Positions 9,477 through 18,442 of a DNA stretch of 64,000 nucleotides are shown in pieces. The notes beneath the pieces are model-generated. The model was not told where the DNA came from. It made no database searches and saw nothing but the letters and a program-made list of their open reading frames with translations. Source of the stretch: Streptomyces sp. CB02959 (GTDB taxonomy: Bacteria > Actinomycetota > Actinomycetes > Streptomycetales > Streptomycetaceae); assembly GCF_002803155.1 (NCBI RefSeq), contig NZ_NNBP01000005.1, forward strand, positions 310,001 to 374,000, written 5' to 3'. The position numbers and the translations under genes were made by a program. Every line of letters starts with the position of its first letter. Position 1 is the stretch's first letter.

Positions 9477-10295
9477 ATGTCCGTGCGCCCGATCCGACCC
9501 GCTCCCGGCACCGCGGCCCCCTCCGGCGCCCGCACCGGCTCCACCGGAGCGGCCGCCGCCGCGGCCTGGGTCGTGCTGCTGCTCGGCGCGCTCGCCTACA
9601 CCGCCTGGGTGCTGGAGCTGGTGCTCGCCACGGGCCTGGACCCGGTGCGGGCGTACGTCAGCGAGCTGGCCGCCGCCGACCAGCCGCTGGGCGGGCTGTT
9701 CCGCGCCACCGACCTGGTTGCCGGGCTGCTGGTGCTGGTCGGCGCGCTGATCGCGCTCGCCACCACGGAACGCCGGCCCTGGACGGTGGCCGGCTTCTGC
9801 GCCCTGGCCCTCTTCGGCGCCGCCACCGCGCTGGACTCCCGACTGCCGCTGAGCTGCGCACCCACCAGCGACCCGGTGTGCGCCGCCCGGGAGACCGCCG
9901 GACTGGTCCCGGCCACCCACACCGCGCACGCCGTCAGCAGCACGCTGGCCATGCTCGGGGCGCTGGCCGCGCTGGTCCTGCTGACCGTCGCGGCCCGCCG
10001 GTACGGCCACTGGCCCGCGCTCGCCCGCCTCGGCCCGCCGCTGGTGCTGGCCGAACTCGCGGCGACCGTCTGGACGCTGGCCGAGGTCGCCGTCCTCACC
10101 GCGGGCCGGGACACCTGGGCGCTCGGCGTCGGCCAGCGCCTCCAGGTGCTGCTGGTCGCGCTCTACGTCGGCCTGCTCGCCGGCTGCATGGCCCGAAACG
10201 CCCGCCAGGACACCCGGAACGGCACCCCGGTCACGGCCCAGGACCCCCCGGCGCAAGCACCGGCTCCCCCGGACCCACCACGAGGAGACCCATGA
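9477..10295 (+). CDS. DUF998-family integral membrane protein
   Basis: A 272-residue protein with about six hydrophobic helices and a Pro-rich cytoplasmic C-terminal tail. The opening pattern (YTAWVLELVLATGLDPVRAYVSELAA) and the loop with ALDSRLPLSCAPTSDPVC match the DUF998 family of predicted multi-pass proteins of unknown function, where the paired cysteines are a recurring feature. The start is the ATG of MSVRPIRP, just before the first helix; longer in-frame readings would extend into the palindromic intergenic DNA. Its stop overlaps the next start by four bases, coupling it to the alpha/beta-hydrolase. No biochemical role is known to me. Confidence 0.8.
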   Translation: MSVRPIRPAPGTAAPSGARTGSTGAAAAAAWVVLLLGALAYTAWVLELVLATGLDPVRAYVSELAAADQPLGGLFRATDLVAGLLVLVGALIALATTERRPWTVAGFCALALFGAATALDSRLPLSCAPTSDPVCAARETAGLVPATHTAHAVSSTLAMLGALAALVLLTVAARRYGHWPALARLGPPLVLAELAATVWTLAEVAVLTAGRDTWALGVGQRLQVLLVALYVGLLAGCMARNARQDTRNGTPVTAQDPPAQAPAPPDPPRGDP

Positions 10296-11143
10296 ACCCC
10301 CGCCCCGCCCCCGGCCGGATGGTGCGCGTCGGCGGGCTGCCGCTGCACGTGCTGAGCGAGGGCCGCGGCCCGGTCGTGGTGCTCAGCGGCGGCCTCGGCA
10401 TGGCCTGGTTCGACTGGGACGCGGTCGCCGCCCTGCTCGTCCCGCACCGCACCGTCGTCCGCTTCGACCGCCCCGGCCTGGGCCTGAGCGCGCCGGTCGG
10501 GGCGCCGGCCGGCCTCGCCGGCGAGGCGGACCGGATCGCCGCCCTTCTGGAGGCCCTCGGCCACCGGGCGCCGGCCACCGTCGTCGGCCACTCCCTCGCC
10601 GGCTTCCACGCCGAGGCGTTCGCCCGACTGCACCCCGCCCGCTGCGCCGGTCTGGTGCTCGTCGACGGCAGCATCGAGGAGGACCCCCGGCCCCGGCTGC
10701 CGCGGGCGGTCCGCGCCGCCTGGGCGCAGGGGGCGGCCGGCGTGCTCTCCGCGGCCGGGCTGCCGCGGCTCCTCGGCCCCGCCGCCCGCCGCCTGATCAC
10801 CCGCGCCGGGACGGTGCGCCGCCACCCGCACCACCGCTGGGTACGCGCGGGCTACCGCACCAGCCGGGTGCTGCGGGCCTGCGCCCTGGAGAACGCCGGC
10901 TACCCCTACCAGGCCGCGGACCTGGTCGCGCTGCGCCGCCACCGCCCGATGCCGGCCGTCCCGGTCGCCGTCCTGGCGGCGTACGACGGCAGCGAGTCGG
11001 CGCGCGAGCTGCGCTGGCTGGAACGGCAGCGGGCGCTCGCCGGCACGCTCGGCGGCCGCTTCACGGTCGCCGCCCCGGCCGGCCACCTGGTCATGGCCGA
11101 CGCGCCGGCGGCGGTCGCGCGGGCGGTGCTGGACCTGCGGTGA
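10292..11143 (+). CDS. Alpha/beta-hydrolase fold protein
   Basis: A 283-residue serine hydrolase-type protein. The nucleophile elbow GHSLAG lies near residues 97-102 (Ser99), the oxyanion-side motif SGGLGMAWFDW near 31-41, and the probable catalytic His in AGHLVMAD about 17 residues from the end. An acidic partner is plausibly in AAYDGSES. The cap region is Arg/Ala-rich. The start overlaps the stop of the DUF998 gene (ATGA), with CGAGGAG just upstream, so they form a two-gene operon. Esterase, epoxide hydrolase or related activity is possible; the substrate cannot be read from the sequence. Confidence 0.85.
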   Translation: MNPRPAPGRMVRVGGLPLHVLSEGRGPVVVLSGGLGMAWFDWDAVAALLVPHRTVVRFDRPGLGLSAPVGAPAGLAGEADRIAALLEALGHRAPATVVGHSLAGFHAEAFARLHPARCAGLVLVDGSIEEDPRPRLPRAVRAAWAQGAAGVLSAAGLPRLLGPAARRLITRAGTVRRHPHHRWVRAGYRTSRVLRACALENAGYPYQAADLVALRRHRPMPAVPVAVLAAYDGSESARELRWLERQRALAGTLGGRFTVAAPAGHLVMADAPAAVARAVLDLR

Positions 11144-11454
11144 AGGCACCCCTTTGGCGGCGGCGCATACCGGCCGAACACCGCCACCCGGAGCGCTCAA
11201 TGCCGGGTCAACAGGGGTTCACGGAGCGTCCAAGACTGGGCCAAGGCCCTCGCCCCGAGCGTCGCCGGGCGCCGACCCTGGTCGCGGCGGGAAGGATGCG
11301 GGAGGCGACCGGGGAGGGGGTCACGGGTCGGCGGTTCTGATTCAGGCCAAGGGTGCGTAATGTGACGGTAACCCGCCGACGTGATACTGGTGGGCCAAAA
11401 CGCGATGATCCCCGCGCGTGGACAGGCCATATGACCTGCAAGGATTGGTGAACC
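11144..11454 (+). other. 311-bp region upstream of glnA2
   Basis: No gene is visible. A -10-like TAATGT lies at 11358-11363, and the direct motif GTAAT-N6-GTAAC (11357-11372) resembles GlnR half-sites but has the wrong spacing. AAGGA precedes the glnA2 ATG. Confidence 0.45.
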
Positions 11455-12816
11455 ATGGACAAGCAGCAGGAGTTTGTGCTCCGGACGCTGGAAGAGCGCG
11501 ACATTCGCTTCGTCCGGCTGTGGTTCACTGACGTGCTCGGGTTCCTGAAGTCGGTGGCGGTGGCCCCGGCCGAGCTGGAGCAGGCCTTCGACGAGGGCAT
11601 CGGCTTCGACGGCTCCGCGATCGAGGGCTTCGCCCGCGTCTACGAGTCCGACATGATCGCCAAGCCCGACCCGGGCACCTTCCAGATCCTGCCGTGGCGC
11701 GCCGAGGCCCCGGGCACCGCCCGGATGTTCTGCGACATCCTGATGCCGGACGGGTCGCCCTCGTACGCCGACCCGCGGTTCGTCCTCAAGCGCATCCTGG
11801 CCAAGACCTCCGACCTCGGGTTCACCTTCTACACCCACCCCGAGATCGAGTTCTTCCTGCTCAAGGACAAGCCGGTGGACGGCTCCCGGCCGATCCCCGG
11901 CGACTCCTCCGGCTACTTCGACCACACCCCGCAGAACGTGGGGATGGACTTCCGCCGCCAGGCGATCACGATGCTGGAGTCGATGGGCATCTCGGTGGAG
12001 TTCAGCCACCACGAGGGCGCCCCCGGCCAGCAGGAGATCGACCTGCGCTACGCCGACGCGCTCTCCACCGCCGACAACATCATGACCTTCCGGCTGGTGA
12101 TGAAGCAGGTCGCGCTGGAGCAGGGCGTCCAGGCCACCTTCATGCCCAAGCCGTTCTCGGAGTACCCGGGTTCGGGCATGCACACCCACCTCTCCCTCTT
12201 CGAGGGCGACCGCAACGCCTTCCACGAGTCGGGCGCCGAGTACCAGCTCTCCAAGGTGGGGCGCTCCTTCATCGCCGGCCTGCTCAAGCACGCCGGCGAG
12301 ATCTCCGCCGTCACCAACCAGTGGGTCAACTCCTACAAGCGCATCTGGGGCGGCGCCAACCGCACCGCGGGCGCCGGCGGCGAGGCCCCCTCGTACATCT
12401 GCTGGGGCCACAACAACCGCTCCGCGCTGATCCGCGTCCCGATGTACAAGCCCGGCAAGATGGGCTCCACCCGCGTCGAGGTACGCTCCGTCGACTCCGG
12501 CGCCAACCCCTACCTCGCCTACGCGGTCCTGCTCGCGGCCGGCCTCAAGGGCATCGAGGAGGGCTACGAACTCCCGGCCGGCGCCGACGACGACGTGTGG
12601 GCGCTGTCCGACTCCGAGCGCCGGGCGATGGGCATCGAGCCGCTGCCGCAGAACCTCGGCGAGGCCATCGACCTGATGGAGCGCAGCGAACTGCTCGCCG
12701 AGACCCTCGGCGAGCACGTCTTCGACTTCTTCCTGCGCAACAAGAAGCAGGAGTGGGAGGAGTACCGCTCCGAGGTCACCGCCTTCGAGCTGCGGAAGAT
12801 GCTGCCGGTGCTCTGA
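11455..12816 (+). CDS. glnA2: Glutamine synthetase-like GlnA2 (probable gamma-glutamylpolyamine synthetase)
   Basis: A 453-residue type I glutamine synthetase homologue. It keeps the ammonia/glutamate-site Asp loop (GFDGSAIEGF, near 49-58), the metal ligands in THPEIEFFL and GAPGQQEIDLRYADAL, the HTHLSLF flap and RVEVRSVDSGANPYLAYA near the C-terminus. The adenylylation segment does not fit GlnA: where GlnA has [10 protein letters not shown], this protein reads LPQNLGEAID with Gly in place of Tyr, so neighbouring GlnE cannot modify it at that site. From memory, the S. coelicolor orthologue GlnA2 (SCO2241) was shown to ligate glutamate to polyamines; I transfer that assignment by similarity and synteny only. 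It lies 54 bases ahead of glnE on the same strand. Confidence 0.88.
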   Translation: MDKQQEFVLRTLEERDIRFVRLWFTDVLGFLKSVAVAPAELEQAFDEGIGFDGSAIEGFARVYESDMIAKPDPGTFQILPWRAEAPGTARMFCDILMPDGSPSYADPRFVLKRILAKTSDLGFTFYTHPEIEFFLLKDKPVDGSRPIPGDSSGYFDHTPQNVGMDFRRQAITMLESMGISVEFSHHEGAPGQQEIDLRYADALSTADNIMTFRLVMKQVALEQGVQATFMPKPFSEYPGSGMHTHLSLFEGDRNAFHESGAEYQLSKVGRSFIAGLLKHAGEISAVTNQWVNSYKRIWGGANRTAGAGGEAPSYICWGHNNRSALIRVPMYKPGKMGSTRVEVRSVDSGANPYLAYAVLLAAGLKGIEEGYELPAGADDDVWALSDSERRAMGIEPLPQNLGEAIDLMERSELLAETLGEHVFDFFLRNKKQEWEEYRSEVTAFELRKMLPVL

Positions 12817-12870
12817 GCGGCGGACCCGCGCGCCCGTGTCCGAGCCGACCAGCCACCGAGAGGCCGCCCC

Positions 12871-15800
12871 ATGGCACTACCCGCTCCGCAGGGACGGCGG
12901 AGCAGCACCTTCACCCGGCTGCTGAGGCACGGTTTCACCGACCCCTCCGCGGCCGGCACGCTGCTCGACACTCCCGAACTCGCCCCCGTACGCGACGATT
13001 CGGTGCTTCTCGAAGCGCTCGGTGGCACGCCCGACCCGGACCTGGCGCTGCGCGGCCTGGTCCGGTTGGTGGAGGCGCAGGAGCCGGCGGAGCGGCAGGA
13101 GCTGCTGGCCACCGTCGCCGCCGCCAAACCGCTGCGCGACCGGCTGCTCGGCGTGCTGGGCGCGTCCGAGGCGCTCGGCGACCACCTGGTCCGGCACCCG
13201 GGGGACTGGCGGTCGCTGGTCACCTACGAGTCGGTCGATCTGCACCCCACCACCCCGGAGTTCGAGCAGGCGCTCGCCGAGGGCGTGTGGGGCGAGCGGG
13301 GCGCGGACCGGCCGCGGGCGGACGCGCTGCGCGCCGCGTACCGCCGCTGCCTGCTGGGCATCGCGGCCCGCGACGTGTGCGGCACCACCGACGTCGCGGA
13401 GGCCGCGGCGGAGCTCGCGGACCTGGCCACCGCCACCGTCCGCGCCGCCCTGGAGATCGCCTACGAGGAGCAGCCCGGCGACGCCGCGCAGTGCCGGCTG
13501 GCGGTCATCGGGATGGGCAAGTGCGGCGGCCGGGAGCTGAACTACGTCTCCGACGTGGACGTCATCTACGTCGCCGAGCCCCGGGAGGGCGCCGAGGAGG
13601 CCAAGGCGCTGCAGGCCGCGACCCGGCTCGCCTCGCGGATGATGCGGCTGTGCTCGGACAGCACCGTCGAGGGCACCATCTGGCCGGTGGACGCCAATCT
13701 GCGCCCCGAGGGCCGCAACGGGCCGCTGGTGCGCACCCTGTCCAGCCACCTCGCCTACTACCAGCGATGGGCCAAGACCTGGGAGTTCCAGGCGCTGCTC
13801 AAGGCCCGCCCGATGGCCGGCGACCTGGCGCTGGGGCAGGAGTACGTCGACGCGCTGTCCCCGATGGTGTGGGACGTCGCCGAGCGGGAGAACTTCGTCG
13901 CCGACGTCCGCCAGATGCGCCGCCGGGTGGTGGAGAACATCCCCGCCGCCCAGGTCGACCGGGAGCTCAAGCTGGGCCCCGGCGGGCTGCGGGACGTCGA
14001 GTTCGCCGTCCAGCTGCTCCAGTTGGTGCACGGCCGCACGGACGCCACGCTGCGCAGCGCCACCACCCTGGACGCCCTGGCGGCGCTCGCGGCCGGCGGC
14101 TACGTGGGCCGCCAGGACACCGCCGCGCTCGACGCCGCCTACCGCTTCCTGCGCACCCTGGAGCACCGGATCCAGTTGTTCCGGCTGCGCCGCACCCATC
14201 TGATGCCCGAGGCCGAGTCCGAACTCCGGCGCCTGGCACGGTCGTTGGGGCTGCGCACCGAGCCGGTCGAATCGCTGCGCCGGGAGTGGAAGTGGCACGC
14301 CCGCGAGGTGCGCCGACTGCACGAGAAGCTGTTCTACCGGCCGCTGCTGGACGCCGTCGCCCACCTGGAGCCCGGCGAGGCCCGGCTGTCCGCGAAGGCC
14401 GCCGGGCACCGCCTGGAGGCCCTCGGCTACGCCGACCCGGTCGCCGCGCTGCGGCACCTGGAGGCACTGGCGTCCGGGGTGAGCCGCAAGGCGGCGATCC
14501 AGCGGACGCTGCTGCCGGTGCTGCTCGGCTGGTTCGCGGACTCCGCCGACCCGGACGCCGGCCTGCTGGGCTTCCGCAAGGTCTCCGACGCGCTCGGCAA
14601 GACCCCCTGGTACCTGCGGTTGCTGCGTGACGAGGGCGCCGCCGCGGAGAACCTCGCCCGGGTGCTGTCGGCCGGCCGGCTCGCCCCCGACCTGCTGCTG
14701 CGCGCCCCCGAGGCGGTCGCCCTGCTGGGCGCCGCCGACGGGCTCCAGCCGCGCGGCCGGGCCGCCCTGGAGCAGGAGGTGCTGGCCGCGGTCGGCCGCG
14801 CGGACGGCGCCGAGGCGGCCGTGGCGGTGGCCCGCGGGGTGCGCCGCCGGGAGCTGTTCCGGACCGCCGCGGCCGACGTCATCGGCGCGTACGGCACCGA
14901 GTCCAGTCCGGCCGACACCGATCACGGCCACGCGGTGGACACGGTCGGCTCGGCGGTCTCCGACGTCAACGCGGCCACCCTCGCCGGCGCCCTGCGGGCC
15001 GCGGTCCGCGAACGCTGGGGCGACACCCTGCCCACCCGGTTCACGGTGATCGGCATGGGCCGCTTCGGCGGCCACGAGCTGAGCTACGGCTCGGACGCCG
15101 ATGTGCTGTTCGTCCACGAACCGCGCGAGGGCGCCGACGAGCAGGAGGCCGCCAAGGCCGCCCACGCGATCGCCAACGAGATGCGGCGGCTGCTCCAACT
15201 CCCTTCCGCGGACCCGCCGTTGCTCATCGACGCGGACCTGCGCCCGGAGGGCCGGTCGGGTCCGCTGGTGCGCTCCCTCGCCTCGTACGCGGCGTACTAC
15301 CGGCGCTGGTCGCTGGTGTGGGAGGCGCAGGCGCTGCTGCGCGCCGAACCGGTGGCCGGCGATCCGGAGCTGGGGGAGCGGTTCGTCGAGCTGATCGATC
15401 CGCTGCGCTATCCGGCCGAGGGCCTGGGCGAGGACGCGGTCCGCGAGATCCGCCGGCTCAAGGCCCGGATGGAGTCCGAGCGGCTGCCCCGCGGCGCGGA
15501 TCCCACCACGCACGCCAAGTTGGGCCGCGGCGGCCTGAGCGACGTGGAGTGGACGGTCCAGCTGATGCAGATGCGGCACGGCTGGGAGCTGCCCGGGCTG
15601 CGCACCACCCGCACCCGGGACGCGCTGGCCGCCGCGCACGCCGCCGGGCTGATCGGCACCGACGACGCCCGGACCCTGGACGAGGCGTGGGTGCTGGCGG
15701 CGCGGGTGCGCAACGCGGTGATGCTGGTGCGCGGCCGCCCGGGGGACACCTTCCCGGCGGACGGCCGGGAGCTGGCGGCGGTCGGCCGCTACCTCGGCTA

Positions 15801-15894
15801 CGAGGAAGGGCACGTCGGGGACATGGTCGACGACTACCGGCGGATCACCCGGCGGGCGCGCGCCGTCGTCGAGGAGCTGTTCTACGGGGCCTGA
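12871..15894 (+). CDS. glnE: Bifunctional glutamine synthetase adenylyltransferase/deadenylase
   Basis: Adds AMP to, or phosphorolytically removes AMP from, the regulatory tyrosine of glutamine synthetase GlnA, tuning it to nitrogen status. At 1007 residues it has the usual two-nucleotidyltransferase architecture. The N-terminal (removing) active site is IGMGKCGGRELNYVSDVDV near residue 212, the C-terminal (adding) site is IGMGRFGGHELSYGSDADV near residue 726, and a helical GlnD-PII-like domain follows each. Both retain the paired Asp residues of the Pol-beta fold. GAGAGG precedes the ATG. It is probably co-transcribed with glnA2, although its real target is the GlnA encoded at 45-46 kb, which has the acceptor Tyr397. 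Confidence 0.96.
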   Translation: MALPAPQGRRSSTFTRLLRHGFTDPSAAGTLLDTPELAPVRDDSVLLEALGGTPDPDLALRGLVRLVEAQEPAERQELLATVAAAKPLRDRLLGVLGASEALGDHLVRHPGDWRSLVTYESVDLHPTTPEFEQALAEGVWGERGADRPRADALRAAYRRCLLGIAARDVCGTTDVAEAAAELADLATATVRAALEIAYEEQPGDAAQCRLAVIGMGKCGGRELNYVSDVDVIYVAEPREGAEEAKALQAATRLASRMMRLCSDSTVEGTIWPVDANLRPEGRNGPLVRTLSSHLAYYQRWAKTWEFQALLKARPMAGDLALGQEYVDALSPMVWDVAERENFVADVRQMRRRVVENIPAAQVDRELKLGPGGLRDVEFAVQLLQLVHGRTDATLRSATTLDALAALAAGGYVGRQDTAALDAAYRFLRTLEHRIQLFRLRRTHLMPEAESELRRLARSLGLRTEPVESLRREWKWHAREVRRLHEKLFYRPLLDAVAHLEPGEARLSAKAAGHRLEALGYADPVAALRHLEALASGVSRKAAIQRTLLPVLLGWFADSADPDAGLLGFRKVSDALGKTPWYLRLLRDEGAAAENLARVLSAGRLAPDLLLRAPEAVALLGAADGLQPRGRAALEQEVLAAVGRADGAEAAVAVARGVRRRELFRTAAADVIGAYGTESSPADTDHGHAVDTVGSAVSDVNAATLAGALRAAVRERWGDTLPTRFTVIGMGRFGGHELSYGSDADVLFVHEPREGADEQEAAKAAHAIANEMRRLLQLPSADPPLLIDADLRPEGRSGPLVRSLASYAAYYRRWSLVWEAQALLRAEPVAGDPELGERFVELIDPLRYPAEGLGEDAVREIRRLKARMESERLPRGADPTTHAKLGRGGLSDVEWTVQLMQMRHGWELPGLRTTRTRDALAAAHAAGLIGTDDARTLDEAWVLAARVRNAVMLVRGRPGDTFPADGRELAAVGRYLGYEEGHVGDMVDDYRRITRRARAVVEELFYGA

Positions 15895-16181
15895 TGCGGG
15901 CCGCGGCGCGGGTCTCGGTGCGGGACCGCCGCGGTCCGGGGCCGGCTACCGGGCGCCGGGGCCGTCGCGCCGGCCCGCAGCTCCCGCAGGTGCGCCAGGT
16001 ACCCGGCCAGGGTCAGTTCGAACGCGGCGTCGGCGCGGTCCGGACCGGTCGCGTCCTGGGCCGCCGCCAGCCGCGGCGCCGTAGGGGCGGGCCCAGGCGG
16101 CGCGCGCCACGGCCCCAGGGCTTCAGCGAGCCTGTCGGGGGGAACGCGCGCTCCGGCGCGGCGGGGCAGGAAGGGCCGCAT
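15882..16181 (-). CDS. Doubtful small ORF or gene remnant after glnE
   Basis: A 99-residue reading frame (start MRPFLPRR) overlaps the last 13 bases of glnE tail to tail. Its middle, with DAAFELTLAGYLAHLRELRAG, has protein-like composition, while both ends are Pro/Arg/Ala-rich like shadow translation. I recognise no family and see no good ribosome-binding site. It may be a decayed gene. The rest of the 451-base gap between glnE and the PAP2 gene (15895-16345) holds only the 17-bp tandem repeat at 16311-16357. Confidence 0.25.
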   Translation of the reverse strand: MRPFLPRRAGARVPPDRLAEALGPWRAPPGPAPTAPRLAAAQDATGPDRADAAFELTLAGYLAHLRELRAGATAPAPGSRPRTAAVPHRDPRRGPHQAP

Positions 16182-16310
16182 CGCGGTCAGGGCGACGAGG
16201 TGCCTCGGTGGCGGACACCTCGCGCCGACCACACCGACGCCTGGTCCCGGCGGGCCACCGCCGCCCGCGGCCCGCCGCCGCACCGTGTGCGGGGTCGCAC
16301 CCCGCGCGGG

Positions 16311-16357
16311 GTCATGCCTTGAGGGGAGTCATGCCTTCAGGGGGGTCACGCCTTGAG
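16311..16357. repeat. Three 17-bp tandem repeats over the PAP2 stop codon
   Basis: GTCAYGCCTTSAG occurs at 16311, 16328 and 16345 with an exact 17-base period. On the minus strand each unit reads as the C-terminal codons Leu/Pro-Lys-Ala followed by TGA, so the end of the PAP2 gene has been duplicated twice downstream of itself. Confidence 0.75.
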
Positions 16358-17203
16358 CGGCGCGAGCTCCATCGCCCCCGCGTACTGCGCCAGCCGGTGC
16401 GGCAGCCGCCCGAACCACGCGCAGGCCAGCGCGTAGCCGAACGCCAGGCACAGCACCCCGCCCAGCGCGTCCAGCCAGAAGTGGTTGGCGGTCGAGACGA
16501 TCACGGTGAGCGTCGTGGCCGGGTAGAGCAGGCCCAGCACCCTGGCCCACAGCGGCTTCGCCAGCAGCGCGATGGTGAGGCCGCACCACAGCGACCAGCC
16601 GATGTGCATCGACGGCATCGCGGCGTACTGGTTGGACATCGACGCGAGGTTCCCGGACGCCATCGAGCCCCAGGTGCCGTGCTGGATGACGGTGTCCACG
16701 AAGCCGCCGTCCGGCATCAGCCGGGGCGGCGCCAGCGGGAAGAAGTAGTAGCCGACCAGGGCGACGCCGGTGGTGGCGAAGAGCGCCAGCCGGGCCGCCG
16801 CGTACCGCCCGGGATGCCAGCGGTAGAGCCAGATCAGCACGCAGATCGTCACGATGAAGTGCAGCGTCGCGTAGTAGTAGTTCATCGAGACGATCAGCCA
16901 GGTCACGGAGTTCACGGCGTGGTTGACGGTGTGCTCGACGGCGATGCCCAGGGCGTGCTCGGCCCGCCAGATCCAGTCGGCGTTCCGCAGCGCCTGCACC
17001 TTCTGCTCGGGCACCGCGTTGCGGATCACCGAGTACGTCCAGTAGCTGAGCGCGATCAGCAGGATCTCGAACCAGAGACGGGGTGCGCGCGGGGTTCTCA
17101 ACCGGGCCAGCCGCCCCTTGTCCGCCGGACGGTCCGAGGGCTCCCCACTGGCTGGCGGGGTGGCTGACAGGTCGTCCAGAGTCCTCACACGCGCATCACC
17201 CAT
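16346..17203 (-). CDS. PAP2-superfamily membrane protein (inositolphosphotransferase/Aur1-like type)
   Basis: A 285-residue multi-pass protein of the PAP2_3 subtype. An N-terminal hydrophilic tail of about 40 residues precedes five to six helices. The phosphatase signature is in the C-terminal half: AAMPSMHIGWS carries the first catalytic His, and STANHFWLDALGGV carries the second His and the Asp. It probably transfers or hydrolyses a phosphate ester on a membrane lipid; the family also includes inositol-phosphoryl and mannosyl-type transferases. It is transcribed alone. A perfect palindrome abuts the ATG (17205-17219), suggesting a leaderless or tightly operator-controlled transcript. Confidence 0.88.
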   Translation of the reverse strand: MGDARVRTLDDLSATPPASGEPSDRPADKGRLARLRTPRAPRLWFEILLIALSYWTYSVIRNAVPEQKVQALRNADWIWRAEHALGIAVEHTVNHAVNSVTWLIVSMNYYYATLHFIVTICVLIWLYRWHPGRYAAARLALFATTGVALVGYYFFPLAPPRLMPDGGFVDTVIQHGTWGSMASGNLASMSNQYAAMPSMHIGWSLWCGLTIALLAKPLWARVLGLLYPATTLTVIVSTANHFWLDALGGVLCLAFGYALACAWFGRLPHRLAQYAGAMELAPLKA

Positions 17204-17204
17204 A

Positions 17205-17219
17205 GGCAGACAGTCTGCC
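17205..17219. promoter_or_regulatory. Palindrome touching the PAP2 start codon
   Basis: GGCAGAC-A-GTCTGCC is a perfect 7-1-7 palindrome ending one base from the ATG on the minus strand. This leaves no room for a ribosome-binding site between them, so it is a candidate operator or promoter-overlapping site. Confidence 0.5.
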
Positions 17220-17353
17220 AGAAAGCGACGTGCGACCGATCATCCTCCAGTCGGGTTAAAGGCACCCTGGATCGACCCGCGGGAGGAGGGGTCTCCCCCT
17301 AGGGGCTGCCCCGGAAAACCGCCCTCACACCCCCTACGGGCCGGGGACGTCCG

Positions 17354-18418
17354 TCACCGCGAGGCGCGCAGCGGCCGGGGTACCTTCGCCGTCCCGGGCG
17401 CGGCCTTCGGCGCCGATGCCGTCGAACCCCGCACCACCAGCTCCGGATGGAAGACGAACTCGCTGTGCGGCGCCGGGGTGCCGCCGATCTCCTCCAGCAG
17501 CGCCCGCACCGCCGCCTGCCCCATGGCCTGCACCGGCTGCCGGATCGTCGTCAGCGGCGGATCGGTGAACGCGATCAGCGGGGAGTCGTCGAAGCCCACC
17601 ACGGACACCTCGCGCGGTACGTCCAGTCCGCGCTGCCGGGCCGCCCGGATCGCGCCCAGCGCCATCATGTCGCTGGCGCACACGATGGCCGTCACGCCCT
17701 GCTCGATCAGCGCGGCCGCTGCGGCCTGGCCGCCCTCCAGGGTGTAGAGGGAGTGCTGGACGAGCGGCTCGGCGGCCGCCGCGTCCAGGCCCAGCCGCTC
17801 CTGGACGCAGCGCAGGAACCCCTCGATCTTCCGCTGCACCGGAACGAACCGCTTCGGCCCGAGCGCCAGCCCGATCCGCCGGTGCCCCAGCGCGGTGAGG
17901 TGGGTCACCGCCAGCTCCACCGCGGCCCGGTCGTCGGGGGAGACGAACGGCGCCTGCACCTTGTCGGAGAAGCCGTTGATGAGGACGAACGGCACCCCCT
18001 GGCCGCGCAGCTGCTCGTAGCGCCCCATGTCGGCGGACGTGTCGGCGTGGAGCCCGGAGACGAAGATGATGCCGGCCACCCCGCGGTCCACCAGCATCTC
18101 GGTGAGCTCGTCCTCGGTGGAGCCGCCCGGGGTCTGGGTGGCCAGCACCGGGGTGTAGCCCTGGCGGGTCAGCGCCTGCCCGATGACCTGGGCGAACGCC
18201 GGGAAGATCGGGTTCTCCAACTCGGGGGTGATCAGTCCGACCAGGCCCGCGCTGCGCCGCCGCAGCCGCACCGGCCGCTCGTAGCCCAGCACGTCGAGGG
18301 CGGCAAGCACGGACTGGCGGGTGGTGGCGGAGACACCGGGCTTCCCGTTGAGAACCCGGCTGACGGTGGCCTCGCTGACACCCGCCTGCGCTGCGATATC
18401 GGCAAGCCGGGCGGTCAT
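17354..18418 (-). CDS. malR: LacI-family maltose regulator MalR
   Basis: A 354-residue repressor with the LacI helix-turn-helix at residues 4-25 (LADIAAQAGVSEATVSRVLNG) and the hinge helix after it. The periplasmic-binding-like sugar domain starts near SAGLVGLITPELENPIFPAFAQVI and ends with GFDDSPLIAFTDPPLTTIRQP. Position beside malEFG and an alpha-glucosidase matches Streptomyces MalR, which represses maltose genes; this assignment rests on synteny and family knowledge. It follows the alpha-glucosidase on the same strand by 24 bases, so the two are probably one transcript. A second closely related regulator lies on the far side of the operon at 25101-26138. Confidence 0.9.
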   Translation of the reverse strand: MTARLADIAAQAGVSEATVSRVLNGKPGVSATTRQSVLAALDVLGYERPVRLRRRSAGLVGLITPELENPIFPAFAQVIGQALTRQGYTPVLATQTPGGSTEDELTEMLVDRGVAGIIFVSGLHADTSADMGRYEQLRGQGVPFVLINGFSDKVQAPFVSPDDRAAVELAVTHLTALGHRRIGLALGPKRFVPVQRKIEGFLRCVQERLGLDAAAAEPLVQHSLYTLEGGQAAAAALIEQGVTAIVCASDMMALGAIRAARQRGLDVPREVSVVGFDDSPLIAFTDPPLTTIRQPVQAMGQAAVRALLEEIGGTPAPHSEFVFHPELVVRGSTASAPKAAPGTAKVPRPLRASR

Positions 18419-18442
18419 GAAATGGACTGTACCGGTCGCATG

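Noticed and set aside
9131..9544. 137-residue minus-strand ORF over the long palindrome
   Set aside because: Composition is low-complexity, it spans the inverted repeat and the start region of the DUF998 gene, and no ribosome-binding site is seen.
11357..11372. GlnR box upstream of glnA2
   Set aside because: Only two GTAAT/GTAAC half-sites with the wrong spacing and no GAAAC sites; insufficient for a call.
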